Positions 36,446 through 38,333 of a stretch of 38,333 bases of DNA are shown here, one piece after another. How positions within the stretch are numbered: the first letter of the stretch is position 1; each line of letters starts with the position of its first letter. This stretch comes from Nitrospirota bacterium (GTDB taxonomy: Bacteria > Nitrospirota > Nitrospiria > 2-01-FULL-66-17): the NCBI GenBank assembly GCA_016201825.1, contig JACQCD010000092.1, forward strand, positions 1-38,333, read 5' to 3'. Below the pieces are notes generated by a model. It was not told the DNA's origin. It was given only the letters and a program-made list of their open reading frames with translations, and ran no database searches. Both the position numbers and the translations under genes were made by a program.

Positions 36446-38333
36446 TCAACCGCGGCCTTGCCGCAAATACTGCCCGGTGAACGAGCGCGCCACCTTGGCG
36501 ATTTCGGCGGGAGACCCCGCGGCGACGACCTCGCCGCCGCCGTCGCCGCCGTCCGGCCCCAGGTCGATCACGTAATCGGCGTTGCGAATCACGTCGAGAT
36601 TGTGTTCGATGACAACCACGGTGTTGCCCGCCTCCACCAAGCGGTGCAGGACGTCGAGCAGGCGCTGGATGTCGGCGAAGTGCAAGCCGGTGGTGGGCTC
36701 GTCGAGGATGTAGAGCGTGTTGCCGGTGGCGCGCCGGGACAGCTCTTTGGAGAGCTTGATCCGCTGCGCTTCGCCCCCCGAGAGGGTGGTGGCGGATTGT
36801 CCCAGGCGGACGTAGTCCAGGCCGACGTCCCGCAGCGTTTCCAGCTTGCCTCGGATGTGGGGGATCGCGGTGAAGAACCCGAGCGCCTGTTCCACCGTCA
36901 TGCTCAACACGTCCGCGATCGACTGGTCCTTGTACCGGATGTCGAGCGTCTCGCGGTTGTACCGTTGTCCTTTACAAGCTTCGCAGGTGACGTAGACGTC
37001 CGGGAGAAAGTGCATCTCGATCTTGATCACGCCGTCGCCCTGGCACGCCTCGCACCGCCCGCCCTTGACGTTGAACGAATACCGCCCCGGTTTGTACCCC
37101 CGAGCCTTCGAGTCGGGGAGCTGCGCGAAGAGGTCGCGAATGAACGTGAACAACCCGGTGTACGTTGCCGGGTTGGAGCGCGGCGTCCGCCCGATCGGAG
37201 ATTGGTCGACGTTGACCACCTTGTCCAACGTCTCCAGGCCCGTGATCCCCTTACAGGCTCCGGGCCGCTCGGCGGCGCGGTAGAACCGCTGGGCCAGCGC
37301 CTTGTACAAGATCTCGATGACCAACGTGCTCTTGCCTGACCCCGACACGCCCGTTACGCACGTGAACAGGCCGAGCGGGATCGCCACGGTAACGTCCTTG
37401 AGGTTGTGCTCGTGCGCGCCGATGATGTTTAAAAATCTTTGCGGCGGACGGGTCCGCGGGGGAAGCGCGATCGCCGCCTCGCGGTTGAGATAGCGTCCGG
37501 TCAGCGACGCGGGGTGGGCCATGATGGCTTTAGGAGGCCCCTGGGCGATGATCTCACCGCCGTGGATGCCGGCGCCGGGGCCCATGTCGATCACGTGATC
37601 GGCGGCGAGGATGGTCTCTTCGTCGTGCTCGACGACCAGCACGGTGTTGCCCAGATCCCGAAGCCGGATGAGCGCGTCGAGCAGGCGGCGGTTGTCGCGC
37701 TGGTGGAGCCCGATGGACGGTTCGTCCAGGATGTAGAGCACGCCGACCAGCGACGACCCGATCTGGGTGGCGAGGCGGATGCGCTGGCCCTCCCCGCCCG
37801 AGAGCGTGGCAGCCGACCGGTCGAGGGTTAAATACTCGACGCCCACGTTGACCAGAAACCCGAGCCGCTCGCGAATTTCCTTCAGGATGCGCTGGGCGAT
37901 GAACGCTTCTTTCTCGGTGAGCGTGAGGTCGCGGAAGAACCGATCGGCGGCCTGGATCGAAAACCGGGTGACCTCCGCGATCGACAGCCCGCCGACTTTC
38001 ACCGCCAAGCTCTCGGGTTTGAGTCGCTCCCCGTGACACGCGGGGCACGGCTGCAGCGTCATGTACTCTTCGATTTCCTCGCGGATGTAGGCCGAATCGG
38101 TCTCGCGGTAGCGGCGATCGAGATTGGGGATGACGCCCTCGAACGGTCTCGCGTAGAACTGCCGGCGGCCGTCCTTCTCGAACCAGAATTCGATCTCGTC
38201 CGTTCCCGAGCCGTAGAGGAGGGCCTTTTGGTGCGCGGGGTCGAGGTCCGCAAAGGGCGTTCGCACCGCGAAGCCGTAGTGCCGCGCCACCGCCTCGCGC
38301 AGTTCCGCGTAGTAGGCGGAGGTCCGGCGTTCC
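36446..38333 (-). CDS. uvrA: Excinuclease ABC subunit A, N-terminal third outside the window
   Basis: UvrA finds bulky DNA lesions and loads UvrB. The visible 628 codons begin in mid-gene ([20 protein letters not shown]) and cover about two thirds of a roughly 940-residue protein. Seen are the first ABC signature ([19 protein letters not shown]) with Walker B ([15 protein letters not shown]), the second Walker A ([10 protein letters not shown]), the zinc module CEACQGDG...CEACKG, and the second signature ([15 protein letters not shown]) with Walker B ([15 protein letters not shown]). All key residues are intact. The start and first ATP site lie beyond 38333. The internal GTG at 38290 is not the start. 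Confidence 0.97.
   Translation of the reverse strand, partial: ERRTSAYYAELREAVARHYGFAVRTPFADLDPAHQKALLYGSGTDEIEFWFEKDGRRQFYARPFEGVIPNLDRRYRETDSAYIREEIEEYMTLQPCPACHGERLKPESLAVKVGGLSIAEVTRFSIQAADRFFRDLTLTEKEAFIAQRILKEIRERLGFLVNVGVEYLTLDRSAATLSGGEGQRIRLATQIGSSLVGVLYILDEPSIGLHQRDNRRLLDALIRLRDLGNTVLVVEHDEETILAADHVIDMGPGAGIHGGEIIAQGPPKAIMAHPASLTGRYLNREAAIALPPRTRPPQRFLNIIGAHEHNLKDVTVAIPLGLFTCVTGVSGSGKSTLVIEILYKALAQRFYRAAERPGACKGITGLETLDKVVNVDQSPIGRTPRSNPATYTGLFTFIRDLFAQLPDSKARGYKPGRYSFNVKGGRCEACQGDGVIKIEMHFLPDVYVTCEACKGQRYNRETLDIRYKDQSIADVLSMTVEQALGFFTAIPHIRGKLETLRDVGLDYVRLGQSATTLSGGEAQRIKLSKELSRRATGNTLYILDEPTTGLHFADIQRLLDVLHRLVEAGNTVVVIEHNLDVIRNADYVIDLGPDGGDGGGEVVAAGSPAEIAKVARSFTGQYLRQGRG

Noticed and set aside
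36341-36449. Longer HemF starting at 36449 or 36356
   Set aside because: The first lies upstream of the TATAAT promoter and transcription start; the second has no ribosome site, while GTG 36341 has AGGAG 7 nt before it.
1-38333. CRISPR array
   Set aside because: No regularly spaced short direct repeats with unique spacers were seen; the repeats found are dispersed palindromes and inverted-arm elements.

Overview
The window looks like part of the chromosome of a GC-rich, Gram-negative, probably uncultured bacterium. Many of its genes encode lipoproteins, outer-membrane barrels and a TonB/Tol-type energised motor. HemF (which needs oxygen), a mitochondrial-type aconitase, RNase P RNA of bacterial type A and TTGACA-type promoters all say bacterium. 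The phenylalanyl-tRNA synthetase, however, is of the archaeal/eukaryotic type in both subunits. I cannot name the phylum; Nitrospirota-like, NC10-like or deltaproteobacterial-like lineages would all fit.

Layout. 1-1510 (minus strand) is a decaying accessory patch: the start of an IS3-type transposase, a XRE-family antitoxin broken by two stop codons, a fragment of an addiction-module protein, a DUF2442 protein, a small conserved protein and its truncated second copy, and a 78-residue reading frame that has lost its start. 1549-3795 (minus) is aconitase, with its own promoter at 3889-3918. 4124-5515 (plus) is a MATE transporter.

5904-22043 (plus) is the centre of interest: sixteen genes with no gap longer than 12 nt, most joined by ATGA/GTGA overlaps. 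In order they encode a triheme lipoprotein related to hydrazine synthase subunit alpha, a small CX4CH cytochrome lipoprotein, an SH3-barrel protein, an outer-membrane barrel, a TlpA thioredoxin, a DUF4266 lipoprotein, a DUF3570 barrel, an ApbE flavin transferase, a periplasmic coiled-coil protein, three TPR proteins (two of them lipoproteins), a small exported protein, ExbB, two ExbD and an AgmX/TonB-like protein. A sigma-54-like promoter lies just upstream. I read this as an envelope-spanning machine powered by proton-motive force and tied to extracytoplasmic redox cofactors (haem, thiol, flavin). The motor half resembles Agl/Glt-type systems; its substrate or action cannot be told from the sequence.

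22099-24985 (minus) is a probable operon of an ArsC/Spx-like protein, a PA0069-type radical SAM protein and a cardiolipin-synthase-like phospholipase D. 25100-28484 (plus) holds archaeal-type pheS and pheT. They converge on rplT-rpmI-infC-thrS (28529-31815, minus), the locus where many bacteria keep their own pheST. infC starts with AUC. tRNA-Val(GAC) and hup, each with its promoter, and a terminator follow at 31934-32560. rnpB (32763-33166, plus) sits between two direct copies of a 120-130 bp repeat with terminal inverted arms. The window ends with an HD-domain hydrolase, an RsuA/RluB-type pseudouridine synthase, hemF and a partial uvrA.

Four palindromic repeats with GTAGGGG arms lie at 26.7-35.5 kb, mostly at gene ends. 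They supply the stop codons of rpmI, the pseudouridine synthase gene and hemF; HemF appears to lack its conserved C-terminal tail as a result.
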